Shown: piece by piece, positions 54,428-63,547 of the stretch | Position numbering within the stretch: position 1 is the first letter of the stretch | How the letters are laid out: each line of letters begins with the position of its first letter | Assembly (NCBI RefSeq): GCF_028281305.1 | Contig: NZ_JANQKD010000022.1 | Location: 1 to 64,000 of the forward strand | Length of the DNA: 64,000 bases | Origin: Pelagibius sp. | GTDB taxonomy: Bacteria; Pseudomonadota; Alphaproteobacteria; Kiloniellales; Kiloniellaceae | Direction: 5' to 3' | The notes under the pieces: generated by a model | Databases searched by the model: none | Seen by the model: only the letters and a program-made list of their open reading frames with translations | Told to the model about the DNA's origin: nothing | Program-made: the position numbers and the translations under genes

Positions 54428-54700
54428 TTTTCGTCTCCTAAGAAGACGAGCCAGGGTGCTCGCAGGCGCTATTGAGCGCTGTTAACCACCCCTTTACTGA
54501 TCAATCCCACGAGCCGCAGTCTCGTGGAGAGTTGTGATAAAAACAAGAAAAATATCCGAAAATACTCAATGTTATGTATGAGTTTTATAGGACTTTTATC
54601 TCTTTGCCCTCCATATGATTAAGAATTGCGCCCACAAGCGTTAAGATCCGCAATCATCAATGGTGTACTACGACCAGAAACTCGCTCGCCTTCCAGGGCC
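54428..54700 (-). promoter_or_regulatory. AT-rich leader and promoter region of the RTX gene
   Basis: This stretch is clearly more AT-rich than its surroundings (most so at 54535-54625) and holds several TATAAA/TTTTAT-like boxes on the minus strand, but no single -35/-10 pair stands out. CCACGAG (54507-54513) and CTCGTGG (54521-54527) form a 7-bp hairpin in the likely 5' UTR. The long low-GC spacer suggests a regulated promoter. Confidence 0.45.
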
Positions 54701-54943
54701 AAGATGGGGCCGGAGAGTGCGGATTTACCCGGAGAAGCGTGGTAGCGGTTTGGGCCTGCGACCGGTCCGAGATCTTTGGTCGTCGGCCCGTGCCCGCAAG
54801 CAGTCGGCAGACGCGACACGGCCCCGGCGCCTGCAGGCGGCCAGATGCGCTTGGCAACCCCATCAACCCTAGATCGTGTGAATACACGCCTGAAGCGGCA
54901 GGAGCAGGATTGATTGGCATCGCGCCCCGTAGCGGCTTCCCAC

Positions 54944-54997
54944 TGGGGTGCGGCCTCTCCCTGGGGTGCGGCTTCTGACTGGGGTTTGGCGTATGAG
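54944..54997. repeat. Three tandem 18-bp repeats
   Basis: Units start at 54944, 54962 and 54980 with CTGGGG followed by TGCGGC or TTTGGC. The first two differ at three of 18 positions, the third is more diverged. They lie in the 1-kb region between the RTX leader and the hydrolase gene, outside any supported gene. Confidence 0.6.
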
Positions 54998-55380
54998 TGT
55001 TCGGGCCGCGCGGGAAACCGTTGGGATCCAGCCTATCGGCGGCCTCCATCTTCGCTCTACCGGCCGGGCAGTGCGATCACGCGCTCCGCCTCGGCCTGTA
55101 TGGTGGGCATGGCACGGCGCGTCAGATCGAGCCGGTCATGGTTCTTCGGATCACCCGCGAAGGCCTGCCTCAGCGCCTCGCCATCACTCGGCCCGGGGTC
55201 GCTGACCGCGCGCGGAGAGGCGGCGCCGCTTCGGGAGCAGGAACGGCCCAGGCGTTGCGGGCAAGCTTGGCGTGTTTCCACCGGCGCTTCGACATCACGG
55301 CGCAAGTCGAGACACAGCTGTATCAGGGCCGGGAGACGCAAGGCACCTTTGGCCCGGCGATCTACGGTGAAAGCTTGTAA
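54997..55380 (+). pseudogene. Possible gene remnant in the RTX-hydrolase intergenic region
   Basis: An open frame of 127 codons encodes stretches that look protein-like (RLGLYGGHGTARQIEPVMVL, FDITAQVETQLYQGRETQG) joined by low-complexity Arg/Ala sequence, with no good ribosome site. I do not recognise a family. It may be a decayed gene or chance ORF. The rest of 54700-55457 shows no other coding signal. Confidence 0.2.
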
Positions 55381-55457
55381 CGTCCAGCCTGAATTCTCTA
55401 CCTTGCACGAAGGCCGGGGACCGACCGGATCGCGAAAACGGGGACTGATTGGCCTCC

Positions 55458-56363
55458 ATGCCGAGCAAAGCAAACGATCCCTTAGAAAGGCTGGTCTTCG
55501 TGACCACCGAGGACGGGCTGGAGCTTGAGGGCCTGCTCATCACACCGCAGCCGGGCAGGGGCAGCGGTCCACTGGTGATCTGGGTCCATGGGATGCACCG
55601 CCGGTTCAGCCAGCGCGAGTTCGTCGAAATCGGCCGCCATGTGGCGCGCCTCGGCCTTCCGTTCCTGGCCGTGAACACCCGGGGCCATGACCTGGGAGCC
55701 TGGTTTCGCACCCCGAAAGGTTTCCTGCTGGGCGGCACGGCGTGGGAACAGTTCATCGACAGCCCCTTCGATATTGCTGCCTGGACCGAGCTGGCGCGCA
55801 AGGAAGGCTTCAAGAACTACGTTCTGGTCGGCGTCGGCTACGGCGCGCCCAAGGTGGTGTTCTACCAGGTCCAGCGCCAGGACCGTCACACGGCAGGATG
55901 CGTGTTCGCATCATCGGGCACTATCGTGAGAGACAAGATCACCGACCTGGCCCCCGCCGAAACGACGGCTCTGGCAAAGCGGATGATCGCCGAGGGCCGG
56001 GGGCAGGAGCTGATGGCCATGGGTGCGGTGAAGGACTCCTTCGGCAGCACCGTCAGTGCCCAGGTCTACGCGGACCGGGCCCGCATTCACCGCGAGTTCT
56101 ATGGCGAAGCGGGTGACCGCCCACCGGCTCTGGCTCAGATCCGCCAACCCATTTTCGTCCTCTACGGAGGCCTTGCGGAGACCCGCGAGCGGCCGTTGCA
56201 GGATTTCATCGAGCGCATTCGCAGAACGGCGGTCCAGTCCCCGGAGGTCAAGGCGAAGATCATCGAAGGCGCCTCCAACACCTTCGTCGGCTTCGAAGCC
56301 GCCGCCGCCCGGGAAATCTGCGGCTGGATCAGCCAGACCCTCTCCCTGCCCAAGGCGGTCTGA
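55458..56363 (+). CDS. Alpha/beta-hydrolase-fold protein with Gly at the nucleophile position
   Basis: The 301-residue protein has the hydrolase-fold order: LVFVTTEDGLELEGLLI, PLVIWVHGMHRRFSQREF, FLAVNTRGHDLG, elbow YVLVGVGYGAPKVVFYQ, late strand IFVLYGGLAE and a C-terminal helix with EGASNTFVGFE. In active relatives the elbow reads GHSxGA; here it is G-V-G127-Y-G, so the Ser nucleophile is absent, and the usual His before it is Val. The final catalytic His also appears replaced (GASNTF where GAxH is common). It is therefore probably a non-hydrolytic binding or structural homologue, or uses another mechanism. ATG 55458 is chosen over an in-frame TTG at 55449. Confidence 0.75.
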   Translation: MPSKANDPLERLVFVTTEDGLELEGLLITPQPGRGSGPLVIWVHGMHRRFSQREFVEIGRHVARLGLPFLAVNTRGHDLGAWFRTPKGFLLGGTAWEQFIDSPFDIAAWTELARKEGFKNYVLVGVGYGAPKVVFYQVQRQDRHTAGCVFASSGTIVRDKITDLAPAETTALAKRMIAEGRGQELMAMGAVKDSFGSTVSAQVYADRARIHREFYGEAGDRPPALAQIRQPIFVLYGGLAETRERPLQDFIERIRRTAVQSPEVKAKIIEGASNTFVGFEAAAAREICGWISQTLSLPKAV

Positions 56364-56379
56364 AGTCTCCCTCCTTCTA

Positions 56380-56398
56380 TTTCTCATTGGTTGAAAAA
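56380..56398. promoter_or_regulatory. Candidate IclR autoregulatory operator
   Basis: TTTCTCATT-G-GTTGAAAAA matches the perfect 9-1-9 palindrome at 57411-57429 at 16 of 19 positions. It lies about 77 bp before the iclR-type start. Confidence 0.5.
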
Positions 56399-56475
56399 TT
56401 CGGGTCGATCCGTCATTCTGAGCAACGGAATCGGCCGGCAGCCCGCCGGTGTTGCGCAGTGAACTGAGGGAAACC

Positions 56476-57339
56476 ATGGCGGATTTGAAACGCGGCAGGG
56501 CCAAGACCCGAACCAAGGTCGAGGTCACCCGCACGCTGGACCGCGGCCTGCGCGTGCTGGAGGTGCTGGCCGAGGAAGCCTCGCTGTCGCTCTCGGAAAT
56601 CGCGCGGCGCCTCGATCTGACGCCGGCGACAACCTCGCGACTGCTGGAAACGCTGCGGCACCGCGACTATGTGCGCCAGGACGAACAGACCGGCCTCTAC
56701 GATATCGGCCCACGGGCCTTCCAGGTCGGCTCGGCCTTCACCGAGCGGTTGCGCCTGCACCAGGTGGCGCAGCCGGTGCTGGGCCGCCTTGCAGATGAAC
56801 TGGGGGATACGGTTTCGCTGGGCCTGCGCGACCACGGCGAGGTCATCTTCGTCGACCAGCGCGAAGGGCGCGGCATGATCCGCATGGCCCCGCGGCTGGG
56901 CGTACGCGCGCCGCTCCACTGCACGGCCGCCGGGAAGGTCCTGACGGCCTGGCTGTGGGAGGCGGCCCTGAAGGAGGTCTTTGGCGAAGAGCCCTTTACC
57001 GAATTCACGGCCTCGACAATCACCACCTGGGCCGGGCTCCTGCAGGAGCTCGACAACACCCGGGCCCAGGGCTACGCGGTCGACCTTGAGGAATACGAGC
57101 AGCAAATCTGCTGCCTGGCTGCGCCGATCCGCGGGCGCGACGGCCATGTCGTCGGCGCCCTCTCCGTCTCCCGCGTGGCCACCCGCTTTCCCCGCAGTGA
57201 CCCCGGCGCCTTTGGCCAGAAGATTATGACAGCGGCGGCGGATATCTCGCGCCGCCTTGGCTTCACGGACGGCCCCCAGGCCCCGGTTCACCGGGTGGCC
57301 CAGGACGGCGGAACCACGGTCGAGATCTTCGACGACTGA
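56476..57339 (+). CDS. IclR-family transcriptional regulator
   Basis: The 287-residue protein has an N-terminal winged helix (residues about 20-80: TRTLDRGLRVLEVLAEEASLSL, SEIARRLDLTPATTSRLLETL) and a C-terminal IclR effector domain (about 95-270) with GVRAPLHCTAAGKVLTAWL and the conserved Asp/Glu-Cys loop EEYEQQICCLAAPIRGRDG. ATG 56476 is preceded by GAGG at six bases. It is followed by the peptide ABC operon, with a perfect palindrome in the spacer, and probably controls that operon and itself. Confidence 0.88.
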   Translation: MADLKRGRAKTRTKVEVTRTLDRGLRVLEVLAEEASLSLSEIARRLDLTPATTSRLLETLRHRDYVRQDEQTGLYDIGPRAFQVGSAFTERLRLHQVAQPVLGRLADELGDTVSLGLRDHGEVIFVDQREGRGMIRMAPRLGVRAPLHCTAAGKVLTAWLWEAALKEVFGEEPFTEFTASTITTWAGLLQELDNTRAQGYAVDLEEYEQQICCLAAPIRGRDGHVVGALSVSRVATRFPRSDPGAFGQKIMTAAADISRRLGFTDGPQAPVHRVAQDGGTTVEIFDD

Positions 57340-57410
57340 CGCCGCGCGCGCCTTCTTCAAAGCGATACCCACGATTCTCGACGACAGGCCGGCGAGAGCA
57401 TTGCTGTATA

Positions 57411-57429
57411 TTTTTCATTGAATGAAAAA
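57411..57429. promoter_or_regulatory. Perfect 9-1-9 palindrome, probable IclR operator of the peptide ABC operon
   Basis: TTTTTCATT-G-AATGAAAAA is fully palindromic and has the AT-rich form usual for IclR-family sites. A second, weaker inverted repeat, TTTTGT-N6-ACAAAA (57433-57450), follows immediately. The pair lies 84-123 bp before the binding-protein start. Confidence 0.65.
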
Positions 57430-57533
57430 GTTTTTTGTTCATTGACAAAAATAGGTCGAGCCCCCAGTCTTCCGCAGATCACAAGAGAGCAGTTTGCAGC
57501 TGCCGCATGCACTTTTGGGGAGGACGTATCACC

Positions 57534-59468
57534 ATGTCAGAGCAATGGATGGGCAGGCGCGCCCTTGGCGCCGTGGCTGCCTTTGCGGCCGCCGTATCAA
57601 CGGCGTCAGGCGCAGGCCTTGCCGCACCCTATACCGAGGCACCGCAGCTGACGGCATTGGTGGAGGCCGGCAAGCTTCCGCCGCTGGCCGAGCGCCTGCC
57701 AAAGAACCCGCGGGTTCTCGAGCCGCTGGAAAGCGTCGGAGTTTACGGCGGGGTCTGGCGTACCGGCTCCAAGCCAAGCGCGCCGACCTGGAACCTGCGC
57801 ACCGTCGGCTACGACCACATGTTTCACTGGGCGCCCGACTGGACCGGCGTGGTGCCGAACATCGCCGCCTCCTACGAAGTGAGCCCGGACGCTCGGGTCT
57901 ACACCATCACTCTGCGTGAGGGCATGAAGTGGTCCGACGGCGACCCCTTCGACACGGACGACATCCTCTTTGCCTACGAGAATGTCTTCCAGCATTCGGA
58001 CCTGGCCGAATTTCCCGGCTATCTGCGTGCCGGCAAGGAAAGCCCGGCGAAGATCGAGAAGATCGATGCAATCACCTTCACGGTGACCTTCGAGAAGCCG
58101 AAGGCGAGCTTTCTGGAAGGCATGGCCCAGGTCACCACGCAGATCGGCGGCGACGCTTTGACCAAGTATCCGGCGCACTACATGCGCCAGTTCCATCCCG
58201 ACTTCAACAAGGAGGGACTGGACGCCCTGGTCACGGAGTCCGGCGCCAGTTCCTGGGCCGACCTCTTCAGCATCAAGGCGGACACCTGGCTGAACCCGGA
58301 CAAGCCAACCCTCAATGCCTGGATGGTCACGCTGCCCTACGGCGACGGCAACCAGGTGGTGGCCGAGCGCAATCCCTATTACTGGAAGGTCGACCCGGAA
58401 GGCCAGCAACTGCCCTATATCGACCGCGTGGTCTTCGAGATCGTCCAGGACCCCGAAGTTCTGCTGCTGAAGGCCCTGGCGGGCGAGATCGACATGATCG
58501 GCACCATGGTCAACACTGTCGCCAACAAGGCCGTGCTGTTCGACGGGCGGGAGCAGGCGGACTTCGACTTCTTCGAACTGATCCCCTCGGACTCCAATCT
58601 CGCTACATATTCCTTCAACCAGATGCACAAGGACCCGGTGCTGCGGGAAGTGCTGGCCAACAAGGACTTCCGCGCTGGGCTCAGCCATGCCATCAACCGC
58701 CAGGAGATCATCGACCTCGTCTTCATCGGTCAGGGTACGCCCATGCAGACGGCGGTGCTGCCGAGCTACAAACCGCTCTACAACGAGCAGCTCGCCATGC
58801 AGTTCACCGAGTACGACGTCGACAAGGCCAACGCCCTTCTGGATAAGGCCGGCTTCGCCGAGCGCGATTCCGACGGCTGGCGCCTGGGCCCAGACGGCAA
58901 GCCCATCGAGTTCGCCATCCTCACCCGCGCCGACAAGAAGTTCATGGCCGACTCCAGCCTGATGGTTGTCGAGCACTGGAAGAAGGTCGGCATCAACGCG
59001 CGCGTCGACATCGTCGAACGGTCCCTCGTACGTTCGCGCAAGAACGCCAACGACCACGATGTGATCATCGAGGACTTTCCGGGCGGCGCCCGCGATGCCT
59101 TTCTGCGGCCGACCCCCTGGGTGCCGATGCATCACAACGCCGCCTATGGCATTCCCTGGTACGACTGGCAGCGCGGCCGCGAGGGCGGGACGGAGCCGCC
59201 GGCCCACGTGAAGCGTCAGCTCGAGCTCTGGGACGATGTGAACTCTCTGGCCGATGCGCAGAAGCGCGAAGACGCCATGCGGGAGATCCTGCAGATCGCC
59301 GCCGACAGCTTCTATACCATCGGCGTCGTGGTGCCGAAGTCGGGCTACGGCATCGTGTCGAACCGCATGAAGAACGTGCCGCGGACGATGCACGGCTCCT
59401 ACTGGTTCGCGCCGCCGGGGCCGACCAATCCACCGACCTACTACTTCGTCGGCGGCAAGAACGGCTGA
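57534..59468 (+). CDS. Peptide-type ABC transporter substrate-binding protein (DppA/OppA family)
   Basis: The 644-residue protein has a signal peptide (GRRALGAVAAFAAAVSTASG, cleavage near AAP) and the class C binding-protein fold: VYTITLREGMKWSDGDPFDTDDILFAYENV, NPYYWKVDPEGQQLPYIDRVVFE, and LREVLANKDFRAGLSHAINRQEI. The long length and the VYGGVWRTGS start put it with ABC binding proteins of larger ligands rather than strict dipeptide carriers. It is periplasmic and feeds the permeases downstream. ATG 57534 has GGAGG ten bases upstream. Confidence 0.88.
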   Translation: MSEQWMGRRALGAVAAFAAAVSTASGAGLAAPYTEAPQLTALVEAGKLPPLAERLPKNPRVLEPLESVGVYGGVWRTGSKPSAPTWNLRTVGYDHMFHWAPDWTGVVPNIAASYEVSPDARVYTITLREGMKWSDGDPFDTDDILFAYENVFQHSDLAEFPGYLRAGKESPAKIEKIDAITFTVTFEKPKASFLEGMAQVTTQIGGDALTKYPAHYMRQFHPDFNKEGLDALVTESGASSWADLFSIKADTWLNPDKPTLNAWMVTLPYGDGNQVVAERNPYYWKVDPEGQQLPYIDRVVFEIVQDPEVLLLKALAGEIDMIGTMVNTVANKAVLFDGREQADFDFFELIPSDSNLATYSFNQMHKDPVLREVLANKDFRAGLSHAINRQEIIDLVFIGQGTPMQTAVLPSYKPLYNEQLAMQFTEYDVDKANALLDKAGFAERDSDGWRLGPDGKPIEFAILTRADKKFMADSSLMVVEHWKKVGINARVDIVERSLVRSRKNANDHDVIIEDFPGGARDAFLRPTPWVPMHHNAAYGIPWYDWQRGREGGTEPPAHVKRQLELWDDVNSLADAQKREDAMREILQIAADSFYTIGVVVPKSGYGIVSNRMKNVPRTMHGSYWFAPPGPTNPPTYYFVGGKNG

Positions 59469-59491
59469 CGGCCCGAGATCAGCTTGGCAAT

Positions 59492-59520
59492 GACCCCGGC
59501 ACCCGTCGGGTGCCGGGGTC
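59492..59520 (+). terminator. Intercistronic 13-bp hairpin after the binding-protein gene
   Basis: GACCCCGGCACCC (59492-59504) and GGGTGCCGGGGTC (59508-59520) pair perfectly over a 3-nt loop with no T-run. It lies between the binding protein and permease genes, as does the hairpin after dctP, and probably sets unequal expression of the binding protein and the membrane parts. Confidence 0.6.
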
Positions 59521-59581
59521 GCTGTCTCTGCGTCCGGGGTCTATGATGAAGCGGCAGCAAGAAGGCGGATAGATCGCGGCG

Positions 59582-60571
59582 ATGCTCTCCAACTACGTGC
59601 TCAGACGCCTGGTCTTCATGGTACCGACCCTGCTGGCGATCTCCATCGTCTCCTTCGCGATCGTGCAGCTGCCGCCGGGAGACTTCCTCGACACCTACAT
59701 CTCGACCCTGGAGGCCGACGGCGGCGACATCAGCAGTATCGAGGTCGAGAACCTCCGCAAACGCTACCGTCTCGACGAGCCCCTGGTCATTCAATACTGG
59801 CAATGGATCACGGGTATCCTCTTCGAGGGGGACTTTGGCTGGTCCTTCCAGTATCAGCGCCCGGTCTCCGACGTGCTCTGGGACCGCGTCGGCCTGACCT
59901 TCGTAATCTCCCTGGCCTCTCTGGTCTTCGTCTATGTCGTCGCCTTCCCGATCGGCGTCTACTCCGCGGTAAAGAAGTACTCGCTCGGCGACTACGTCTT
60001 CACTTTCCTGGGGTTTCTGGGTCTCGCCATCCCCAATTTCCTGCTGGCACTGATCCTGATGTACGGCGCGCTCACCCTCTTCGGGCAGAGCGTCGGCGGC
60101 CTTTTCTCGCCGGAGTTTGCGGAAGCACCCTGGAGCTGGGCCAGACTCTGGGACCTGCTGGCGCACCTTTGGATTCCGGTGATCATCATCGGCACCGCCA
60201 GCACTGCCGGGTTGATCCGCGTCATGCGCGCCAACCTGGCCGATGAGCTCAACAAGCCCTACGTGGAGACCGCGCGGGCCAAAGGCGTCTCCGAGGGCAG
60301 GCTGCTGATCCGCTATCCGGTCAGGCTTGCCCTCAACCCCTTCGTCAGCCAGGTCGGCTGGGAGCTGCCGTCGCTGGTCTCGGGTGCGGCCATCACCTCC
60401 ATCGTCCTCAACCTGCCGACAACCGGCCCGGTCCTGCTCATCGCCCTGAAGTCGCAGGACATGTACCTGGCCGGCAGCTTCATCATGATTCTCAGCATCC
60501 TCACCGTGGTCGGAACCCTGGTCTCCGACCTGCTGCTGGCGTGGCTCGATCCGCGCATCCGCTACGGATAG
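59582..60571 (+). CDS. Peptide-type ABC transporter permease (DppB/OppB-like)
   Basis: The 329-residue permease has the DppB N-terminal domain (NYVLRRLVFMVPTLLAISIVSF, QLPPGDFLDTYISTL, RYRLDEPLVIQYWQWI) and six spans with the EAA loop ETARAKGVSEGRLLIRYPVRLALNP. It is the first membrane subunit after the binding protein; the spacer carries a hairpin. Confidence 0.88.
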   Translation: MLSNYVLRRLVFMVPTLLAISIVSFAIVQLPPGDFLDTYISTLEADGGDISSIEVENLRKRYRLDEPLVIQYWQWITGILFEGDFGWSFQYQRPVSDVLWDRVGLTFVISLASLVFVYVVAFPIGVYSAVKKYSLGDYVFTFLGFLGLAIPNFLLALILMYGALTLFGQSVGGLFSPEFAEAPWSWARLWDLLAHLWIPVIIIGTASTAGLIRVMRANLADELNKPYVETARAKGVSEGRLLIRYPVRLALNPFVSQVGWELPSLVSGAAITSIVLNLPTTGPVLLIALKSQDMYLAGSFIMILSILTVVGTLVSDLLLAWLDPRIRYG

Positions 60572-60580
60572 GGCCGGCCG

Positions 60581-61738
60581 ATGGCGCTTTCAGATATCCC
60601 CCAGACCCTGCCCCCCGGCGACGAGAGCGGCACCGCCGATGATCGGGACTCCGCCTACGCCAGCCAATGGCAGCTCATGTGGTGGCGCTTCAAACGGCAC
60701 CGCCTGGCCGTCGTCAGCGGGCTGGTGGTGCTGGCGATCTACCTGGTGGCGCTTTTCGCCGAGTTCCTGGCGCCGCTGCCACCCAACCAGACCAGCACGC
60801 GCCACACCTATGCGCCGCCCCAGAGCCTCGGCTTCTTCGTGCCCGACGGTGCGGGCGGCTCCGATTTTCGCCTTCACGTCACCGGCTACAAGGTGGAGAT
60901 CGACCCGGTGGCGATCCGCCGCACCTTCGTGCCCGACGAAAGCAAGATCGTTCCCGTTGGCTTTTTCGTCGAAAGCGATCCCTACCTGCTGCTGGGTTTC
61001 ATCCCCATGCAGACCAAACTGATCGGGCCAGTGAACAAGGGCGACCCATTCTACCTGCTGGGCGCCGATCGCCTGGGCCGCGACATGCTGAGCCGTATCG
61101 TCCATGGCGCGCGGGTTTCCATGTCCATCGGCCTGGTCGGGGTCTTCGTCAGCCTCTTCGTCGGGGTACTTCTGGGCGGCATCTCCGGATACTACGGCGG
61201 CCTGATCGACGATATCATCCAGCGGACCATCGAGTTCCTGAAGGCCATTCCCACGATCCCTCTTTGGATGGGCCTCGCGGCGGCGATCCCGCAGAACTGG
61301 TCCCCCCTCACGGTCTACTTTCTGATCACGGTCCTCATCTCCCTGATCGGCTGGACCAGCCTGGCGCGGGAAGTCCGCGGGCGGTTTCTCTCGATGAAGA
61401 CGGAGGACTTCGTCGCAGCCGCCAAACTCGACGGCGCCGGCGAGGTGCGCATCATCCTGCGCCACATGGCGCCTTCCTTCCTCAGCCACATCATCGCCAC
61501 CTTGACCCTGGCGATCCCCACCATGATCCTGGCGGAGACGGCGCTCAGCTTCCTCGGCATCGGCCTGCGCCCGCCAGTGGTCAGTTGGGGGGTATTGCTT
61601 CAGGAGGCCCAGAATGTGCGCGCCGTCGCCACGGCGCCCTGGCTGCTGCTGCCCGGCCTTGCGGTGGTCATCGCGGTGCTTTCCCTCAACTTCCTCGGCG
61701 ACGGCATGCGCGATGCCGCCGACCCCTACGCGGATTAA
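60581..61738 (+). CDS. Peptide-type ABC transporter permease (DppC/OppC-like)
   Basis: The 385-residue permease has a cytoplasmic N terminus, a first span (LAVVSGLVVLAIYLVALFAEFLAP), a periplasmic insertion of about 110 residues that is longer than in standard DppC, and a core with LLGADRLGRDMLSRIVHGARVS and the EAA loop AAAKLDGAGEVRIILRHMAPSFLS. It starts 9 bp after the DppB-like stop. Confidence 0.88.
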   Translation: MALSDIPQTLPPGDESGTADDRDSAYASQWQLMWWRFKRHRLAVVSGLVVLAIYLVALFAEFLAPLPPNQTSTRHTYAPPQSLGFFVPDGAGGSDFRLHVTGYKVEIDPVAIRRTFVPDESKIVPVGFFVESDPYLLLGFIPMQTKLIGPVNKGDPFYLLGADRLGRDMLSRIVHGARVSMSIGLVGVFVSLFVGVLLGGISGYYGGLIDDIIQRTIEFLKAIPTIPLWMGLAAAIPQNWSPLTVYFLITVLISLIGWTSLAREVRGRFLSMKTEDFVAAAKLDGAGEVRIILRHMAPSFLSHIIATLTLAIPTMILAETALSFLGIGLRPPVVSWGVLLQEAQNVRAVATAPWLLLPGLAVVIAVLSLNFLGDGMRDAADPYAD

Positions 61739-61755
61739 GGGAGCGCAACGCGCCC

Positions 61756-63519
61756 ATGAACACACCCGCCGCCGATCTCCCAACCGTCCCGCAGCAGGCA
61801 GACCCCGCAGAGGATGTGGTGCTGGAGGTGAAGAACCTCTCCACACACTTCGCCCTGCGCACCGGGCTCCTGAAGGCGGTCGACAACATCAGCTTCACCC
61901 TCAGACGGCGCGAGACTCTCTGTATTGTCGGTGAAAGCGGCTCGGGCAAGAGCGTCACGGCGCGCTCGATCCTGCGCATCGTGCCCAGCCCCGGCAAGGT
62001 GGTCGCCGGCGAGATCCGGCTCCATGGCGTCGACGGTGATGCAGCGCGCGTTGTCGACCTGGCGGCCCTGGACCCGCGCGGACGTGCGGTGCGCGCCATC
62101 CGCGGCAAGGAGATCTCGATGATCTTCCAGGAGCCCATGAGCTCCCTTTCGCCTGTTCACAAGATCGGCTTTCAGATCGAGGAGGCACTGAAGCTCCACA
62201 CCGACCTTGACAAGCAGGGCCGCCGGGCGCGGACCATCGAGCTGCTGCGCCGGGTGGAAATCCCCGACCCTGAAACCACCGTCGACCGTTATCCGTTCGA
62301 GTACTCCGGCGGCATGCGCCAACGCGCCATGATCGCCATGGCGTTGGCCTGCAATCCCTCGGTCCTGATTGCCGACGAGCCGACGACGGCCCTGGACGTG
62401 ACCACCCAGGCAGAGATCCTGGACCTGATCAAAGAGCTCCAGGACGAGTTCGGCATGGCCGTGATCTTCATCACCCACGACATGGGCGTGGTGGCGGAGA
62501 TCGCCGATACGGTCTGCGTCATGCGGCACGGCGAAATGGTGGAAAGCGGGCCGGTCGAGGAGATCTTCAAAAACCCCCGCCACCCCTACTCCCGCATGCT
62601 GATCGGCTCGGCCCTCCGGTTGGAAAGGCCGGCGGAGTCGCGACTGCAAAGGCAGAGCCCCGGTGCCGAGACGCAGCCGATCTTGCGGGTGGAAAACCTG
62701 GTTAAGGACTTTGTCGTCCACAAGGGCTTCTTCAAGCGCGAAACCTCCGCCCTGCGCGCGGTCTCGGACGTCAACCTCACTCTGCGCGAGGGAGAGAACC
62801 TTGGCATCGTCGGCGAGAGCGGTTCCGGCAAGACGACGCTGGGGCGCTGTCTGCTGCGCATGATCGACCCCAGCGGCGGCGCGGTGTTCTATCGCCGCAG
62901 CGACGGCTCCGAGGTCGATATCGAGGCGGTGAGCAAGGCCGAACTGCGGCAGATCTACCGCGAAATCCGGATGATCTTCCAGGATCCCTTCGGGTCTCTC
63001 AATCCCCGCATGACCATCGAACAGGTGGTGGGCGAGCCGCTGCTGATGATGGGCTGGAAGCCGAAGGCGATCCGCGATCGCGTCGTTGAGTTGATCGAGC
63101 GGGTCGATCTGAAGGCCGAGGTCCTGGAACGCTATCCCCATGCTTTTTCGGGCGGTCAGCGCCAGCGCATCTGCATTGCCCGGGCCCTGGCACCCGAGCC
63201 GCGCGTGATCGTCGCCGACGAGGCGACCTCGGCCCTCGACGTCAGCCTGCGCGCCCAGGTCCTCGACCTGCTGCTCTCGCTGCAGCGCCAGATGAACCTC
63301 AGCTTCATCTTCATCAGTCACGACATCAGCGTGATCCGCTATTTCTGCGACCGCGTCGCGGTTATGTACAAGGGCGAGATCGTCGAAATCGGCGAGGCGC
63401 TGGCCGTCTGCGACAACCCTCAGCACGCCTATACGAAGGCGCTGCTGTCCGCAGTGCCGAGGCCCGATCCCACACAGCGCAGAATCCACGAACGCCACCG
63501 CTATGTGGCCAACGCTTAG
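61756..63519 (+). CDS. Fused DppD-DppF ABC transporter ATPase
   Basis: One 587-residue protein has two complete ATPase modules. Module 1 (about 20-280): Walker A GESGSGKS, signature [10 protein letters not shown], Walker [19 protein letters not shown]. Module 2 (about 310-575): [38 protein letters not shown], then a C-terminal OppF-type tail ([12 protein letters not shown]). A short linker rich in Arg/Glu/Ala joins them. It replaces the separate DppD and DppF of most systems and completes the ABC importer. ATG 61756 lies 17 bp after the DppC-like stop. Confidence 0.9.
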   Translation: MNTPAADLPTVPQQADPAEDVVLEVKNLSTHFALRTGLLKAVDNISFTLRRRETLCIVGESGSGKSVTARSILRIVPSPGKVVAGEIRLHGVDGDAARVVDLAALDPRGRAVRAIRGKEISMIFQEPMSSLSPVHKIGFQIEEALKLHTDLDKQGRRARTIELLRRVEIPDPETTVDRYPFEYSGGMRQRAMIAMALACNPSVLIADEPTTALDVTTQAEILDLIKELQDEFGMAVIFITHDMGVVAEIADTVCVMRHGEMVESGPVEEIFKNPRHPYSRMLIGSALRLERPAESRLQRQSPGAETQPILRVENLVKDFVVHKGFFKRETSALRAVSDVNLTLREGENLGIVGESGSGKTTLGRCLLRMIDPSGGAVFYRRSDGSEVDIEAVSKAELRQIYREIRMIFQDPFGSLNPRMTIEQVVGEPLLMMGWKPKAIRDRVVELIERVDLKAEVLERYPHAFSGGQRQRICIARALAPEPRVIVADEATSALDVSLRAQVLDLLLSLQRQMNLSFIFISHDISVIRYFCDRVAVMYKGEIVEIGEALAVCDNPQHAYTKALLSAVPRPDPTQRRIHERHRYVANA

Positions 63520-63547
63520 GACAGAAACGGAAACGGAGGTGACATCC

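Noticed and set aside
43886-54475. Three long plus-strand frames (43886-48025, 48137-50821, 51638-54475) opposite the RTX gene
   Set aside because: They are antisense shadows. The Gly/Asp/Ala/Asn codons of the repeat protein rarely give stops on the opposite strand; the minus-strand product has recognisable RTX repeats, a ribosome site and a terminator.
60667-61755. 363-codon N-terminal extension of the fused ATPase frame
   Set aside because: It overlaps the DppC-like permease in another frame and has no ATPase features before 61756.
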